This document shows positions 5,173-6,764 of a stretch of 6,764 bases of DNA, piece after piece. Both the position numbers and the translations under genes were made by a program. Below the pieces are notes generated by a model. It searched no databases. It saw only the letters and a list, made by a program, of their open reading frames with translations, and was not told the origin of the DNA. Position 1 is the first letter of the stretch. Every line of letters starts with the position of its first letter. The stretch covers positions 1 through 6,764 of the forward strand of contig JASBTC010000270.1 in NCBI GenBank assembly GCA_030148625.1, given 5' to 3'. The stretch is from Sphingobium sp. Lineage in GTDB: Bacteria; Pseudomonadota; Alphaproteobacteria; Sphingomonadales; Sphingomonadaceae.

Positions 5173-5982
5173 ATGAGCTTCGTGACCACCAGCGACGGCA
5201 CCCGCATCTTCTACAAGGACTGGGGCAGCAAGGACGCCCAGCCCATCGTCTTCTCGCACGGCTGGCCGCTCAGCGCCGATGCATGGGACGGACAGATGCT
5301 CTTCATGCTCCAGCAGGGCTATCGCGTCGTCGCGCACGACCGTCGCGGCCATGGCCGCTCGGACCAGCCCGCCACCGGCAACGACATGGACAGCTATGCC
5401 GACGACCTGGCCGCCGTGATCGACTCGCTCGACCTGAAGCAGGCGATATTGGTCGGCCATTCGACGGGCGGCGGCGAGATCAGCCATTATGTCGGCCGCC
5501 ATGGCACCGCCCGCGTCGCGAAAATGGTGCTGGTCGGCGCGGTGCCGCCGACCATGGCGAAGAGCGAGGCCTATCCCGACGGCCTGCCGATCGACGTGTT
5601 CGACGGCATCCGCAAGGCGGTGCTCGACAATCGTTCGCAATTCTATCTCGATCTGCCGACCGCATTCTTCGGCTTCAACCGCGACGGCGTCGAGCCCAAT
5701 GAAGGTCTGCGCCAGTCCTTCTGGGCGCAGGGCATGGCGGGATCGGTCCTCGGCCAATATCTGTGCGTACGCGAATTCTCCGAGGTCGACTATACCGGGG
5801 ATCTGCGCAGCATCGACGTGCCGACGCTGGTGATCCATGGCGATGACGACCAGATCGTGCCGATCGGCAATGCCGGTCTCCTCTCCGCGAAGATCGTGCC
5901 GAACGAAGGCGCGCCGCACGGCCTGACCGCCACGCATCAGGATCGGCTCAACGCCGATCTCCTCGCGTTCGCGCGTAGCTGA
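5173..5982 (+). CDS. Alpha/beta hydrolase of the non-heme haloperoxidase/esterase group, with a short internal deletion
   Basis: This 269-residue alpha/beta hydrolase resembles cofactor-free chloro/bromoperoxidases such as BPO-A2, enzymes best viewed as esterases or perhydrolases. Visible are the oxyanion segment [12 protein letters not shown] (27-38), [12 protein letters not shown], the nucleophile elbow GHSTGGGE (Ser97), HGDDDQIVP (Asp226) and [11 protein letters not shown] (His249), then the usual ending LNADLLAF. In BPO-A2 the triad is Ser98, Asp228 and His257, so Asp to His spans 29 residues there but only 23 here. The gap lies between KIVPN and EGAPHG at residues 244/245 (5904/5905). 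It would remove the last core strand, so activity may be altered or lost, though the frame is intact. AAAGGA (5160-5165) lies seven bases before the ATG. It sits in the run with the YcaC-like gene upstream and xapX 20 bases downstream. Confidence 0.92.
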   Translation: MSFVTTSDGTRIFYKDWGSKDAQPIVFSHGWPLSADAWDGQMLFMLQQGYRVVAHDRRGHGRSDQPATGNDMDSYADDLAAVIDSLDLKQAILVGHSTGGGEISHYVGRHGTARVAKMVLVGAVPPTMAKSEAYPDGLPIDVFDGIRKAVLDNRSQFYLDLPTAFFGFNRDGVEPNEGLRQSFWAQGMAGSVLGQYLCVREFSEVDYTGDLRSIDVPTLVIHGDDDQIVPIGNAGLLSAKIVPNEGAPHGLTATHQDRLNADLLAFARS

Positions 5983-6002
5983 CAGGACGGGAGGACGGAT
6001 CG

Positions 6003-6257
6003 ATGAAACCCTATCTGCTTTCGCTGGGTGCGGGGCTGCTGGTCGGCATCGTCTACAGCCTGCTCAACGTCCGTTCCCCCGCCCCGCCGACGATCGCGCT
6101 GATCGGCCTGCTCGGCATCCTGCTCGGCGAACAGGTGTTGCCCGTCGCCAAGCGGGTGTTCCGGGGCCAGGATGCGCTGGCCTATGTCCGGACCGACTGC
6201 GCCGACCAGGTGCTCGGCGCGCCAGCCCGGGCAAATCGGAAGGATGAAACCGCATGA
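6003..6257 (+). CDS. XapX-domain (DUF1427) small membrane protein
   Basis: This 84-residue protein has two predicted membrane helices, at about 4-21 and 31-49. They are joined by the signature loop VYSLLNVRSPAPPTIALIGLLGILLGEQ (about 17-44), typical of XapX/DUF1427 proteins. These are widespread small inner-membrane proteins of unknown function, often encoded beside hydrolases. The polar tail (50-84) contains the one cysteine, Cys66, in RTDCADQVLG. A strong ribosome binding site GGGAGGA (5989-5995) is seven bases before the ATG. The stop overlaps the amidohydrolase ATG by four bases, so the two are translationally coupled. This suggests XapX works with, or is needed in proportion to, the exported amidohydrolase. 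A transport or membrane-anchoring role is possible but unproven. Confidence 0.9.
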   Translation: MKPYLLSLGAGLLVGIVYSLLNVRSPAPPTIALIGLLGILLGEQVLPVAKRVFRGQDALAYVRTDCADQVLGAPARANRKDETA

Positions 6258-6764
6258 GCCGTTACACCCGCCGCCAGACGCTTGCCGGCGTGGGTGCCGG
6301 CGCTGCCGCCGCCCTCGCCTCCCCCTCCTTTGCTTCAGCCGGAAGACCCGCCATGCCCACTCTCGTCCTGACCAACGCCAAGGTGACCACGCTCGATCGC
6401 GAAAACCCGCAGGCGCAGGCCGTGGCGATCCGCGACGGCACCTTCATCGCGGTCGGCTCCGAACAGGAGGTCCGCGCAGCCGCCGGCGCCGACGCGACCG
6501 TGATCGACGCAGGCGGCCGTCGCCTGATCCCCGGCCTGATCGACAGCCACATCCACGTCATCCGCGGTGGCCTCAACTATAATATGGAGCTGCGCTGGGA
6601 GGGTGTTCCGACGCTGGCGGACGCCATGGCGATGCTCAAGCGCCAGGCGGAGAACACGCCGCCGCCGCAATGGGTGCGCGTCGTCGGCGGCTTCACCGAG
6701 CATCAGTTCGCCGAAAAGCGGCTGCCGACGATCGCGGAGATCAACGCCGCCTCCCCGGAGACGC
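6254..6764 (+). CDS. Tat-exported YtcJ-like metal-dependent amidohydrolase (truncated by window end)
   Basis: The frame stays open to the right edge, giving the first 170 residues. It starts with a twin-arginine signal: SRYTRRQTL with Arg6-Arg7, an alanine-rich hydrophobic stretch and a likely cleavage site near FASA-GR (about 29). The protein would thus be exported folded to the periplasm. The mature part opens like amidohydrolase family 3. A small beta domain, LVLTNAKVTTLD...AVAIRDGTFIAVG, leads into GRRLIPGLIDSHIHV, where His99 and His101 are the first two metal ligands. Then come WEGVPTLADAMAMLKRQ and WVRVVGGFTEHQF. Full YtcJ-like proteins are roughly 550-600 residues, so most of the catalytic barrel lies beyond the window. 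The ATG overlaps the xapX stop as ATGA. The second ATG at residue 34 would delete the Tat signal and is less likely. The substrate is unknown. Confidence 0.9.
   Translation, partial: MSRYTRRQTLAGVGAGAAAALASPSFASAGRPAMPTLVLTNAKVTTLDRENPQAQAVAIRDGTFIAVGSEQEVRAAAGADATVIDAGGRRLIPGLIDSHIHVIRGGLNYNMELRWEGVPTLADAMAMLKRQAENTPPPQWVRVVGGFTEHQFAEKRLPTIAEINAASPET

Noticed and set aside
5152..5937. Long minus-strand frame opposite the alpha/beta hydrolase.
   Set aside because: It mirrors the strongly supported hydrolase gene and shows only Asp/His/Ala-rich shadow sequence.

Overview
The window is a compact, GC-rich stretch of bacterial chromosome. GC-ending codons, dense ATGA/GTGA gene overlaps and the protein families present point to an alphaproteobacterium, most likely a sphingomonad. 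This is inferred from gene style and homolog resemblance; no rRNA or other marker gene is present to confirm it. There are twelve protein genes, one of them cut by the right edge, and no RNA genes, transposases or CRISPR repeats.

Layout. (1) At 4-638 (+), a four-helix membrane protein is translationally coupled to a 70-residue XRE-type regulator. (2) At 639-793, the gap between convergent genes holds a perfect 34-bp inverted repeat of the dispersed ATTCCCGCG type. (3) At 794-3263 (-), five genes are packed as one apparent operon. In transcription order they are a Rid-family protein without the usual catalytic arginine, a YpeA-like GNAT acetyltransferase, a 78-residue unknown, a YffB/ArsC-like thioredoxin-fold protein and a secreted GlpQ-type glycerophosphodiester phosphodiesterase. 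The three middle genes all start with GTG. (4) At 3264-3402, the divergent control region has a perfect 21-bp palindrome overlapping a plausible sigma-70 promoter. (5) At 3403-4232 (+), an ArsR-family repressor overlaps an AHSA1/SRPBCC ligand-binding protein, followed by a terminator-like hairpin. (6) From 4445 to the end (+), there is a run of a YcaC-like cysteine hydrolase, an alpha/beta hydrolase of the non-heme haloperoxidase group, a small XapX membrane protein and a Tat-exported YtcJ-like amidohydrolase.

How the genes may work together. The ArsR-SRPBCC pair looks self-regulated through the palindrome. The right-hand run combines two cytoplasmic hydrolases of different chemistry, a small membrane protein and an exported metal-dependent amidohydrolase, which suggests a catabolic or detoxification route for an amide- or ester-bearing compound. 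The substrate cannot be read from sequence. The most notable anomaly is in the alpha/beta hydrolase: compared with BPO-A2-type enzymes it lacks about six residues where the last core beta-strand should lie, just before the catalytic histidine.
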